This document shows positions 33,270 through 44,897 of a stretch of DNA of 64,000 nt, in pieces (the first letter of the stretch is position 1; each line of letters begins with the position of its first letter). The notes beneath the pieces were generated by a model. That model had not been told where the DNA came from. It ran no database searches and saw nothing but the letters and a program-made list of their open reading frames with translations. Origin of the DNA: Bryum argenteum. Lineage: Eukaryota; Streptophyta; Bryopsida; Bryales; Bryaceae. Location of the stretch: the NCBI GenBank assembly GCA_037043015.1, contig CM073321.1, positions 32,528,101-32,592,100 on the forward strand, written 5' to 3'. The position numbers were made by a program, and so were the translations under genes.

Positions 33270-36200
33270 ATGACCTTAGCTCAAGTTCGTACCGATGAAG
33301 ATGACGAAACCAGCCGACAACTTCTTGCTTTTCCACCAACTCGTTTGACCGATGGAGACGAACAATTACATGATAGTGTCGCAAATGTTGAAAATATTTG
33401 CACCGGAGTCCCGGAAGAAAGTCCTTCTGAAACTCAGCGTCATCCTGAAGCCGTGCACGATCATGATCGACTCGATGCGCTTTCAGAAGATGAAGATACT
33501 CCTTTGCCTGGGAGTGTCAACGTTGGAGTCGTCCATATGCCAATGCATCTGCAAAACAAGGACCCCGACTGAAGTGCAAACGAGATGCAAATGCTCCACA
33601 AGAGTGATTCGATTGCAATCATCAACATGTTACGCTACAAACCTGTTAAGAAATCTCGTATGTTCATTCCACTCTGCCGTCTCGTTTGTTATCCGAAGGT
33701 TCGCCCGATTTCAGAACAAGACGTCAGGAAACTAGAGAATGAATTCAACAAAGGGTACCAGAAAGGCGATCGGGTGATGTACGTGTCACCCTTTGATAAA
33801 AAAGGCCGAGAAAAATTGGTTGATGCCGAAGATGCTGTCTGGACGAATCCTCTATGGAAATCAGCTAATGAAGAGTTTGAGAAGTCGCTGCAGTTGGATC
33901 CGGATCTACAACACCTCAGTGACAAGTATTTCTACGTTTACGAAGGCAACCACCGTGTGACGGCGTGGATGCGTCACATAGAGAGGTACCATAAGATGGA
34001 ACCTTCGTGGTACATCTCCGTGGATTGTATCATTCTTGATGCACGAGGACAGAGCAATCTCTTGCTCGACGCTATGAACGATATAAATTGTGAGTATTTA
34101 TTCGATTTTTTTGATTCGCTCAATTTCTATTTTGATTAAGTTCAATGTTTCTCATGTCTGATCTCGCACTGCAGGTCTACTGAACATGACCATGTCGAAG
34201 ACGGTTTGTGTGCAAAATTGCAGCGAATGAGGCAGTTTGGAAAATTGAAACTGGAGGATTTCAAGGATCTGATATCCCCAGAGAATTACAGAATATGCAA
34301 GAACGCTAAGGCAAAAAAAGATACTTGGTATCCTGTAACACTTGACGTTTTCGTAAAGTTCTTATATGCGGTAAGTTGAGTGGAACGTGTTTCAAATGTG
34401 AATGTTTGTATTTGGTTCTTTACATCTTATTAATTTTTTTAAATTTTATACAGAAAAGATTAGCGAAGGCATCTGATGACGTAGAAACAAATTACTACGC
34501 CACCGTACCGAAGGAGAATCAAACAGGACCTGGAGTATGGAGTGCCATGGACAATGCGATCAAAGCAAAGATTAAGGCCATACGTGGCAAAAACTTCGAC
34601 AAGATGGTCGCTGTGGCCAACAACAAACTTGGGAAAATATTTGCGAAGGAGGTAAAGAAAACACCCCTTTCATGTTTTATATGACTCATAATCATGTTTT
34701 ATAACCTGATTCTTACTTATGATTTTCATGTGCAGATTTATTCTCATTACAACAAGAACTTGAAACCCGATATGACAATTGATAGCTTACAAATGGTAGC
34801 CACTACCAATGTTCATTGCGATTTCAAGGGTAAGTGGCTCCAATGGTGGAACTCATCAGACGAGGTTCGACGTTCTTTTTGATTCCCAGGAGAACGTCCA
34901 ATGAAAGATAAAACTTTGATGGCATTCCTACATCGCGCTTCTCTTTGGGCACAGGTAACTTAATGTTTCGTTACGTGTTTTCAAAGTTAGACTTCATATG
35001 GTAATTTGATATTTAACATGTTTTCTTTTTTCACAGCTCGAGCATTCACTTCAAAGTGAATTGCAAAACCTGATTGACAACGAAAACCTCAACATTGAGT
35101 GGTCTAGTGTTGTCCTAAAGCCATCTGAGTATGTGGAGAAGTGGAGGTTGCTCTTATGGGACAAGGCATTCAACAACTATCTTAATCCTAATGCAAGCCC
35201 AAAGTTCAGCAAAGGCTCAGATCTTCAAAAGATTACCGGGGGCAAAGTTACAATTAAGCGGCTTTTATTCCGGTAAGTTTCTAGTTTTGTATTCAATATT
35301 AATAAAATCGGTACAACTTGTTCAATTTTCACAATGTAATTTGTTTACTTTTTTGAAGTTACTTAAAACAAGAGCTTGTTGCCAAGGGAGCATTAGCTTT
35401 GTTCTCCATTCCAATGGAGTTCGAGGACATCTCAGTCACAAATGATATCCGCAGCTTTTTCTCCTCAATTCAACAAGAGCGGTTTCCAAACTCTCAATTG
35501 TCGACCGGTGGATGGTTCCTTGAGTGCGACGACAACTACGTGCACAAGGAGGAGAAGCATCTTCTTCGGAATCTCGCTTCAAACCCAGCTGACTCTGCAC
35601 CGATGGAGATTGACGACGATGACGATGACGACCTATCTATTCTACCAGTCGCGTCTGATGCAATCTCTTCTCCTTCTTCACCTGTTGAAGTGCCCAAGTC
35701 TCGTGCAAACAGGAAGCGACGCAACGCTATTGCGGAGCCTGTTGTTGCACTTGACGAGGATTCCAAAGATATTGCTCCTCCTCCAGAAGACATTGCAGGG
35801 CGAGGAGATGCTGATTTGACTCAGGCGTCAGAGGGAGCGACAAACAATGCAATTCGACGCGGTGCAAGACTGACTCAACTTTCTACGGGTGGACTTACAA
35901 ATGTTGAGTCTCCTCCTCAATCATTGACCGTTGACCACAACTCCCAACAGTCCCCACCTCGCCTCAGCCAGCCGGTATTTGCCAAACGCCCTCTTCCGAA
36001 ACCCACTCACATTGGTAGCAGCTCGTCGTCTAGAATATTGGTGACCCTACCTATGTATCTCGAGAAGGAAAACATTGGAGATTTGGTCCATCACTCATTG
36101 AAGACAGGAAATTGGGATTCGCAAATCCTTGATATCGTTGAGCACATCAAGAAGGTATTATTTCATACATATGTCATTTATAATCTCTCTAAATACGTTT

Positions 36201-37546
36201 TGTACTTGTGAATCTATTAGCGACTATCTAATTTTTCACTTGTATCCCAGATTGGCAAAGACCATAAGTACCCGTGTTCGGCGATGGAGTATCAGCCCAA
36301 GCATCCAGGGATTGATCTCATTTTTGCAGATGCTCCCAAGAACTTGCCTGTACCGGGTGTCTCCAACAGAAATTCATCCTGGAACCAGCGAGACAAAACC
36401 TACTTTGAGAGCCTCTTCGTGTTTGCCGCGTATCATTTGACAGACGTTGGAGCCATTCTTCTGATGCATCCAAAATGTCGTAAAATCGAGCGTAGTCACG
36501 ATTCTCAGTCGCATACATATAGTTTTCGTCTGGTTCGAGACTGGTGGGGGTATAATCCCCTTCCTATGGCCTCTACCGTGCCTAAACTGAAAGGGGTACG
36601 GACCAGATTCTAGTTTCCAATTTCATATTTCATGATTATTGTCTTCTATGCTTCTATGTTAACGTATGTATACTTCTGTTTTGCAGACTCACTGCTTCCA
36701 TATCAAAGTGTATGTTCGGAAAGATTTTTTTCCGAAGTTCCAAACTCGGGAAGTGGCACACGCATACGCGGGTGTGGCAATCGTACCTGATGAGGAAGAC
36801 CACCTCTGTAACTTTGCAGACAAAGGGACATTGCGTTATCGTCCGGATGGTACGCCATGGCGAGGCTCACAAGAGAAAGACCCCTCCTTCATTCAATGTT
36901 TCGTCGATTGTCTCACGGACGATGGAGGTATAGTCTTCGACTGGAGCGCAAGTACAGGTAATGTTTCCGTAAACTCTACATTATAACTCGTTTATACATT
37001 TTGCATTTCTAACGTGGGCATCTGATTTTTTAGGTGCATCTGTGATTGCTTGCGCGCGCTCCAACCGACACCTCATTGCTATAGAGCCTGACGAAGAAAT
37101 CTTTGATGGTGTTCTAGCGGATTACAAGAATGGTCCTCCCAGTGATGAAGAAAGTGGAGAATCAATCCCTCCCGCTGATTATGACTCTGACGAACCGGTC
37201 GTGAAGAAGCCACGAAAGTTCATTGGTGCGTAATACCATCTTGTATATTATTTCTAGATTTTAAAATACATATTTACAAATCAGTAGTATTGACTTTCTT
37301 TGTACTTTTAGGATCGCAGGTCTGAAACAGCGATTGACTCGCAACGCTCATCTCTACAAGAGCCCTCCATCAAAATTCACCCTACCATCGTACGTTGAGC
37401 GTCTTGCTCAAGAGTTTGCTCAAGCTCCATCACCCATTTTGTCTGACACTCCACGTCGATGCTATAGTAATAGTGTGCTTAAGTTTATAGACTTTGAGGC
37501 TGATGAGTGTGATCAGCACTTTAATGGTACTACACCGTCTGCCTAG
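33270..37546 (+). CDS. ParB-like domain fused to amino DNA methyltransferase-like domain (11 exons)
   Basis: Exons: 33270-34089, 34175-34370, 34454-34651, 34736-34829, 34890-34954, 35037-35272, 35359-36154, 36251-36595, 36687-36957, 37034-37225, 37321-37546. All have GT-AG borders and join in phase except the first junction, which is off by one base. Exon 1 holds a ParB-like core (MYVSPFDKKGREKLV, then FYVYEGNHRVTAWMRHIERY). The middle is helical. Exon 7 is an acidic, serine-rich linker with a KRRN-type basic patch. Exons 8-10 read GIDLIFADAPKNLP, YFESLFVFAAYHLTDVGAILL, and GGIVFDWSASTGASVIACAR followed by SNRHLIAIEP. This is the motif IV-to-motif I order of N4/N6 amino methyltransferases. 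About 1,040 residues from ATG 33585. A TGA at 33570 precedes that ATG. Catalytic motifs are atypical. Activity is unproven. Confidence 0.8.
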
Positions 37547-38427
37547 TTTGGGATTTGCTTTCTGATAGGTACTGGACATGGTAGCGCCATACATTCGTAG
37601 TTTACCATGATCTATTACTTATAAACTATCTATATGTGTTTTTCAATATATATGGTTTTATATTTTTATTTATCGTGATTATTGTTTATAGCTTAACCTA
37701 CACTATGTGCTTCAAGTATTACTCTAAGTATCTCAATACAATGTAATCTGAGCCATGATTGCCTTTAATGGTGATGTCAGCCCTAATTTGATGTAACTTC
37801 TTTAACTCCAATTTCAATGCATCGGTGTATCTAAATGTTTAAGTTTAAAACTCAATGCAGACTAAAAGTTCTAGAAGTTTTTTTTCTTTTTTCCATTGGA
37901 GTGATTGAATCTTGCCAATGTTGGTAGGGGCTATAGTCCGGTATTTGTATAGCTCAGGACAGCGGCTTTAAGACGCAATGCAACGCTCAAACGAGGCCGA
38001 GGAGAATCGAACTCGGACCACTACAATGCCACGTATTGACATATATTTCTAACAAGTGTAATAGGAAATTGATGACGTCAGCCCTAATTAGTCTCCAAAT
38101 ATTAAGATCGATAAAATGAACTTATTGATTACTTAAAGGCAATCCACAAGTGGGGGTTTAGATTTTGTATATGATTTGAATTGTATTGGTTACACATGAT
38201 GATGCCAGCCCATAATTTAATTAAATTTTATTTTCACTTGCAAATGTGGATTATTTATGAAATATTGTATGACCTCAACACCATGAAAATAATTGGATTC
38301 AGGACCATATCCACGGTTTTGGGTACTTTTATGCCTATAAAAAAACAATATCAAAATTACAGACCCACCCATTCCATGGTAATAGGGCCATTAACTTTCA
38401 AATTTATTTCTTCTTACCGCTAAAACT
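37547..38427. other. Right subterminal region of the 11.8-kb element
   Basis: AT-rich, no gene. A motif like GATGACGTCAGCCCTAATT recurs three times in the same orientation: 37771-37790, 38071-38090 and 38199-38218 (the last most diverged). Such subterminal repeats often bind the mobilising enzyme. Confidence 0.5.
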
Positions 38428-38468
38428 TTACCGCTCACCGCTCAATGCTCACCGCTCAACGCTCACAC
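38428..38468. repeat. Right terminal inverted repeat with heptad array
   Basis: ACCGCTCACCGCTCAATGCTC continuing to CAACGCTCACAC. Its reverse complement matches the left end for 22 bases before the arrays differ in copy number. Confidence 0.88.
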
Positions 38469-38481
38469 CGGTGGTTTCCCC

Positions 38482-39457
38482 CTTTCCAAACTCCGCCTCG
38501 TTTTTGAACTATGCCGGCATTATGGTGTAAGCCTTAATCCAAAGAAGTGCATCTTCTACGTGCCCTCGGGCGTCATTCTGGGCTACATAGTCGGAAAACA
38601 AGGCAAATTTCCCGACCCCAAAAAAATCCAGGCCCTAGTTGACATGCCGACCCCGACCGATGTCTGCGCAATCCAAACATTCAATGGACTCGCCCAATTT
38701 AACCGTTGCTTCATTAAAAACTACGCTAGCATCATGGAACCCATCACCAGACTTACCCACAAAGGCACACCCTTTGACTGGACACCAGACTGTGAAGCCG
38801 CGTTCCAACTCATCAAGCTGCGATATCAAACAGCCTCCATTCTCATCGGATTTGACTGGAGCTTCAACTTTCACATTTACACCGACGCATCCGACATAGC
38901 AGTTGGCGCCCTGTTGGCATAAATCCCACCGGGAAAATCGACTAGCCCATTGCTTATGCTTCACGCCTCCTCAACAAAGCTGAGAAGAATTATACCACCA
39001 CCGAAAAAGAAGCCCTGGCCATGGTGTACGCGGTCAACAAGTATTGGCACTACCTCCTCGGCAATCGGTTTGTCTCCTTCGTGGATCACCTAGCCCTCCA
39101 GTACATGGTTAATAAACCACAAGTATCGGGCCGAATCGCTCGCTGGCTTCTTCTTTTGATGGAGTTTGATTTTTTAGTGGTTTATAAACGAGGAAAATCA
39201 CATGGTATCGCGGATGCCATCTCACGCAATACAGGAGCCGAACCTGCCATTGGTATTCTCGACCAGCCAATCGATCCCAGCTATTTTCGACCGAACCCGA
39301 CTACCTCGCACTTATCATCGAGTATCTGCAGACCGGTACCTTTCCTCCAACCATGCCCAAGGAAGAAAGGAAACGCCTGGCGAACAAAGCCATCCCCTAT
39401 CAACTCATCGACAATTGACTCCATCGAGTCGGACCCGACAACCGCACCCGTCGAGTC
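38482..39457 (+). pseudogene. Gypsy 1 RT C-terminus and RNase H
   Basis: Continues the RT cut at 26672: LNPKKCIFYVPSGVILGYIVG, then connection and RNase H (FHIYTDASDIAVGALLA), a stop and frameshift near 38920, and the RNase H end LLGNRFVSFVDHLALQYMV with IADAISRN. This confirms that the intervening 11.8 kb is an insertion. Confidence 0.9.
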
Positions 39458-39472
39458 CTGAACCCTAGCAAA

Positions 39473-40730
39473 TTGATATCGATTCTTCGCAAACTTCACA
39501 GGGGCAACTCCGGAGGACACTTCTCCCACGATATCACGATCCGCAAAATTTTGGACGCCTGCTATTGGTGGCCAACACTTCACAAGGACACCATCGACTA
39601 CTGCCGTTGTTGCCAAGAATGTCAGCTCATAGGCGTCCTACCATTCACCGTGTCTTCCAAACTGGTAACCTCCCTCCCAACCGAACCTTTCATGAAATGG
39701 GGCCTCGACTTCATGGGCCCCGTCAAGAAAACTCGCCATACAGACCGCCGCTATATCCTGGTGGCTACCGACTATGCCACAAAGTGAGTCGAAGCTCAAG
39801 CACTCCGCGGCAACACCGCCCAAGAGACAGCCACATTTCTGTACAAGTCAATCCTGACACGTTTTGGTTGCCCACTCCACTTGGTCAGTGACCAAGGTAG
39901 CCACTTTCTCAACTCAACAATCGAAGCACTGGTGGAACATTTCCTTCTCCGCCATACGACATCCACAACCTATTACCCGCAAGGCAACGGTCAAGCCGAA
40001 TCCACCAACAAAATTATTGTGTCGATGCTGCAGAAACTCGTCAACGACAATCGGTCCGATTGGGACGTCCAACTACCGACCGTCCTCCTGGCATACCTCA
40101 CCGCCTTCAAAGTGGCCACTGGCCACTCTCCTTTCCAGCTAGTTTACGGCATCCTTCCACTCATGCCGACCGAATACGTCCTCCCGACGTCTCGATCGAC
40201 CACTTCCAGGGATTCTGATCCAGCCCGAGTATTCACCGCCCGACTAGTCAACCTGGAGCAATTAGACGAGCTCCACCACCACGCCGCAGTACGTACTGGT
40301 CATCAACAATGGAATCGAGCTCAGTGGGCCCACCTACGGGGCAAATCTATTCAGTACAACGTGGGAGACTATGTATTGTGGCACCCCAAAGGTACGAACT
40401 TTCACGCGGGAAAACTCCGTACTCGATGGTTTGGCCCTTTTAGAATCCAGTACCTGTTGCCCAACAACACAGCCTTATTAGTGAGTCGTCACCATCTTGA
40501 TCCCGACCCTGTCATTGTTAACGTCAATAAACTCAAACCGTACAACCTCTTTGTTGGCACCCCATCGCAGACCATTCCACCTGACCCCTTCTCTAAATCT
40601 GAGCTTAAACACTTACAACTGGTTAACGAGGACGAGTCGCCCATTCCAGAGCAATCCACCATCACCATGGCTGGCCTTGAGTTTAAGACCCTTCTAGAAA
40701 CCCACCTCTCATTTTCAAACCCGCTACCCC
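39473..40730 (+). pseudogene. Gypsy 1 integrase
   Basis: The HHCC finger is visible (GGHFSHDITIRKILDACYWW, CRCCQECQ), as is the DDE core: WGLDFMGPV, MVSDQGSHFLN and GNGQAESTNK. A C-terminal domain follows (YNVGDYVLWHPKGTNF, LRTRWFGPFRI). One TGA at 39785 replaces the Trp of the conserved TKWVEA, so it is a single-stop pseudogene here. The product would join element cDNA to chromosomal DNA. Confidence 0.92.
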
Positions 40731-40935
40731 TTTGTCCGTTCATGTCTGCTAACCCTGATCCTCGCTTAAGTAGCGCCCTGTTTAAGCAAGCTTCCCCTTT
40801 TGCATTTTTACCACGCAATCGTTGCTTGCCTCCATCTCTACCGTCGCCGACCTCGCACAGCGCCGCACATGCCCTCTATGTTTTGCGTTCTCATCCGGTC
40901 CGAAGGCGTCGCTCACTTCGTCGGCGTAGCCGGAG

Positions 40936-43900
40936 TTGCCGTTATACATGGACGCTTTCAACGCTGAACCCTACCGACACCACCAGCTCGCGCGCACCAG
41001 TATCACCGCCGCCATTTCGCCCCCGATGTCCGATTTTCGTTCACACTTCCTTTGCCAGCGTCGCTTATGCGGTGCTCTCAAGATTTCTCCCCGTCTACCG
41101 ACAGCCAACCTCGATGGTGCGATGCAAATCACTACTTTGTGCCGCGATGAAGAGTCCCCTCCGCGCATTCGGACGAAGGGCGGTTACTGCAAAGTTCCAA
41201 CGCCAAAGGAGATGAAGCCCTTGTTCGAGTGGAAACAATACGCAATGGGCTACCCGGAGGAAGTCACCTTCATCGCCGCCATCGGTTTGCAAGACTTCCT
41301 CGACCTCGATTGGTACAACCCCTTGCGGGCACCACGGATGATGCTCATTGCGGAGTTCTGCAACCTCGCCGTGTCGAATACCGAGGCGATCACAGATCGC
41401 CTTCGGGGTGTTGACATCTGCATCGACCAAGCTCCTGTCTACGAGGTTCTCCGCCTCCCTTCAACTCCCAATGATTCTCGCCTCGTCCCAAACGAGTTTC
41501 CACCGGGCCGCCTGCAGGAGTACACGAACCCACCAGCGGCGACGGAGGAATACCGCCCAATCATCAGGCTCGACTACAGGCGTTCACCCACGGCCTTTGT
41601 TTAAAACGCAGGGATTCCTACATCAGCCGAGAGGGACTTGAGATTCTCTGCACAGCGGAAGCTTTAGCCGCTCTCGATCCACCAGAGCACTGGAATTGGT
41701 GCAAGTGGATGTTCGAAAACCTTTGCAAAGATATACGCCAAGTGCAGAAGTCCGACACGGCGCTGCTCCCCTCGGCTGAGGTAATCGACAAACTCCTCCA
41801 CTCTTACTTTTCTGAAGATGACGTTCCATACGCGGACTGGATCAGCATGCCGACCATCATCAAGCGCCACCAGGACGAGAACATGCGCAACCGGTACATG
41901 GGACCGGATAATATCGTGGCCCAAGCCGACTGAAGCATGGTTCCAGCACCCGACTCCACGCCACCCCCTAACCAGCCCAGCAGCTCTTCAGCAAGGCCCG
42001 GTCAAGACATGGGTCCCGCAAGCAGCAGTGCTGATGTCGACAACTCCAGTCCACTCGACTCCCCTCAGCCACATGCAGCAAGGAGAACGAGGACCCCACC
42101 CCCAACGAGTGCTACCACTACGCCCGGACCTCTTACGCACGGCAGAAAGAACAAATCGACAGACCCCGCCTCGCAACTGCCCAAGCGCCGTCTGTACAAA
42201 AACAACCTCCCGGTCGGCAAAACAAGCACTGACCCCCGATCGGTCTCAGGATCGGAGTCCGAATCACCTTGTCCCTCGTCGGCGGCCGCTACTCCGACCG
42301 AGACACCCCACGGCCCAGGCCAAGCTTCTCCCGAACGCGCGCCCTGCCCAGACGCAATGGAGATTCGCGGCGCAGCCGACCACGACCACACAGAGCAGAC
42401 CTTCGCGATTCCAACCGCCCCTCTGCCGACGTCCAACGACCAAGTAGATGGTGTTTTTCGCCAAGGGCCAAATATTCAGGTACCAACTTCACCTCGCTAC
42501 CAGCTCGCACTTCAGCAAGCACGCGCCACGTTCTCCGAGTTCAAGTGCGCAATCCTCAAGGCCAAAGAGCAGTTAGCGATGTCTAAGCTCAACTACTCCC
42601 AGGTCGAACGCAAACGAGACAACACTCGACTGGAGAATAGCCGACTTTCGAAGGATAACGCCGCTCTTCGCCAACAGGCCGCCTAGCACACCACCGAACT
42701 CTCCTCTTGGGTCACCAAGGTGGACCAGCTTTAGGCTGAGGTGTTATCTAAGCAACAGGCGACCTCACCGCACCAGGCCACCATCACTCGCCTGCAGGAT
42801 GAACTCACCACCCACGCCACCACCATCACCCACCTCCGCACCGAGAGCAAGCGTTCAACCGCCGAGTGTCACCGCCTCCAACTCATCGTCGACCAAGCGA
42901 CCACGAATTGACAATCCGGCAAGGAAAAATCAGCGAACTGCTTACCTGCAACGAAGCCCTTGAGGTATGCGCCCGTCAACTCCATCAGCTCCGCAGGACT
43001 AAGCGCGACCTCCGCGAACGCGCACGTTCACGCATCAAGCTCCTCAACCACATGTTGCGGGACACCACCAGTCGACTCGACCTCTGCAGTCGACAGGTAT
43101 TGTGAGTCCAAGACACCCGCAAAATCCTTGTTCCCACGGTTTTCGACACTAAGGAGGGATTACTGGAGTCCCCCCATCACACCCCTCCGAAGGCCGTATC
43201 GGATACTACCGACCCTGACTTCGAAGACGACAGTAGCAGTGACGACGAATGTTTTGACGACAACTCCGATTCATCTGGGCTCCATCTTCGCTCTCAGCGC
43301 CCGATAGCCTCCACACGCCGTCGTATGCGCGACGAGGAGACGACTGACAAAGAATCGGAGACCGAAGTGACACCACAACTCACCGACGTACTAGCGACCG
43401 CGATGGCGACGACACCCAGGACGATGATCAACCCGACCCCTCTGGAGCGAAAGAGGACCCCACACCATGAGAGCCGCCCTAGCCGGCGCGTGGCGACAAC
43501 TCCAGCCAGCCTCCACTTCCCAGTCCACCCCGGCCGCAGCATCCCCGGCTCCAACGTCGGCACTCGACTTGTTTCCGACTCAACAGACCCCGACGGCAAC
43601 ACCTGCCAATTCCCCTCGGTCCACGCAAGTAACCGCGGGTGTCGGCCTATCCTCGATATTGCTTGATGATGGGGCCGATGCCTTCACAACCTCTTTCCGC
43701 GTGTCTCCTGACCACGTGGCATTTCAGGCTCCTTGCACCGCGAAACCCATCGACTTTCCACCGGTTGATTTTACTAGCGATCCCGCGCCGCCACAACCAC
43801 TCCGTGTGCACAGGCCCGGTCACCCAGTCGAGGTCCTCTCCTCAGATGAATATCCAAGCCTCCGCTCCCTCCGTCCCGTTCGGACTTCCACGACATCCAT

Positions 43901-43937
43901 CGACCCTCCGGTTCTGACTACAACCCGACGACCATGA
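40936..43937 (+). pseudogene. Gypsy 1 downstream accessory ORF
   Basis: Between integrase and the 3' LTR, on the element's own strand. The first piece (40936-41604) has LQDFLDLDWYNPLRAPRMML, FCNLAVSNTEAITDRLRGVD and VYEVLRLP, which recalls the 'putative plant transposon protein' family (RG-V...LP). Later pieces carry a Ser/Pro-rich linker (41937-42300), a coiled coil (ATFSEFKCAILKAKEQLAMS, TITRLQDELTTHATTITHL) and an acidic Thr/Ser-rich tail to 43937. Several stops and frameshifts interrupt it. The layout matches the two free-standing copies at 14.3 and 18.9 kb. Role unknown. Confidence 0.6.
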
Positions 43938-44132
43938 TCACCAACTCCGGAGCCTACACGTGCTCCACCGACCACTCCCAACAGCTGGGCAAAAGTCGGG
44001 GAGCAACCCATCGCGACCGCCCCCAGGGAGATCTCTCGCCTCTCTCCTCGCCCCCCGTTCGGCGTCCCATTCTTCCATCGACAATCTTGTTGAGACGTCC
44101 ACAGGGGTCTCCGTCGTCCAGAGAGAGGGCAA

Positions 44133-44897
44133 TGTTAACCGCATATTCCTTGAATATTTGTCTTAGCTATCTATATCCAGTAGATATAGATCTTGAGACA
44201 GATACCCGGCGAGGTCGACACTAGTCAGGGATTAATACCCGACTGGTCGACCAACATATGTACAGGTCGACTCGACCTAGTATTGAGTCGACCCTAGTAT
44301 TAGGTCAGACCCCAGTATTATACTGGGTCTCAACCCGTGACTATAAGTAGTCTCTTCTCCTCGGGGAAGGTGTTGTTGTTTTATGAATGCCAATTGTTAT
44401 CCATTGCCAGTAACCCAAGTACTAGTCGACTATTGATACTTGTGACTCACTCTCTTGCTGTAGAGTCGACTTCGCCTTGTTTCGTGCTTCTCTTAGTGTT
44501 TGTTTTACTTCTCTTGACCAATAGCTTAAGTGCGTCCTTATGTATATAAAGACGATCAACCTGGATAGTCGATCGATTATTGAGATCTTGCTACCTTGTG
44601 AGGATCTCTTATTGAGTCGACTCCTGAGTGGACTCCTATACTATGCAGCTCAAGTCTGGAGTCATTGACTCATTTAGATAAAGTTATATAGTACTACTGT
44701 CATTGTTACACTATAGTTACTAAACTAGAGACCATCTGGTCTCCTCTTAAGATTATGAGTCGATTGAATCATTCAGATTCACACAATATCAGGATACTTA
44801 CTGGATTCATACATCAAATCTTCTGGATCTAGTTCTCCCACTATCTTCCTCTAAGTAACTCGTTAAGTGAGTCAACTTCGGAAAAACCCTCTTAACA
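44133..44897 (+). repeat. 3' LTR of Gypsy 1
   Basis: 765 bp, begins TGTTAACCGCATATTCC and ends CCCTCTTAACA. A purine-rich tract (AGAGAGAGGGCAA) lies directly before it at 44120-44132. Confidence 0.92.

Larger units (their letters stand above)
26673..38481. mobile_element. 11.8-kb TIR element carrying a ParB-methyltransferase gene
   Basis: A discrete insertion in the Gypsy RT: the RT resumes in register after it. Its ends are inverted. Starting 14 bases inside each end both read GTGTGAGCGTTGAGCGGTGAGC, followed by 7-bp GAGCGGT units. The outer 13 bases are diverged. Target duplication is 9-10 bp, which would fit a Mutator-like mechanism, but I recognise no transposase. Cargo: a SWIM zinc-finger gene (minus), a charged coiled-coil gene (plus) and an 11-exon ParB-like/DNA methyltransferase gene (plus). 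Introns are intact GT-AG introns. It may depend on an unrecognised or external transposase. Confidence 0.85.
21806..44897 (+). mobile_element. Gypsy 1, LTR retrotransposon carrying a nested 11.8-kb element
   Basis: Ty3/gypsy element about 11.3 kb long without its insert. The LTRs (766 and 765 bp) are similar but have many differences. The target duplication TTCAC is perfect at 21801-21805 and 44898-44902. The order gag, protease, RT, RNase H, integrase identifies it as Gypsy. An extra ORF follows integrase. Several frameshifts and stops mean it is inactive. It lies inside a hAT transposase and is itself cut in the RT by the element at 26673-38481. Confidence 0.93.

Noticed and set aside
33270-37546. 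Bacterial contamination as the source of the ParB-methyltransferase gene.
   Set aside because: Ten GT-AG introns with T-rich acceptors, and flanking Gypsy sequence in register on both sides, show that it is nuclear.
37960-38035. tRNA-like B box on the minus strand (CGAGTTCGATTCTCC), possible tRNA gene or SINE.
   Set aside because: No matching acceptor stem, and no A box at proper spacing; only the T-arm-like word is present.
42065-42436. Minus-strand Gly/Val-rich frames opposite the Gypsy accessory ORF.
   Set aside because: They are antisense of Ser/Pro-rich coding sequence with no independent signal.
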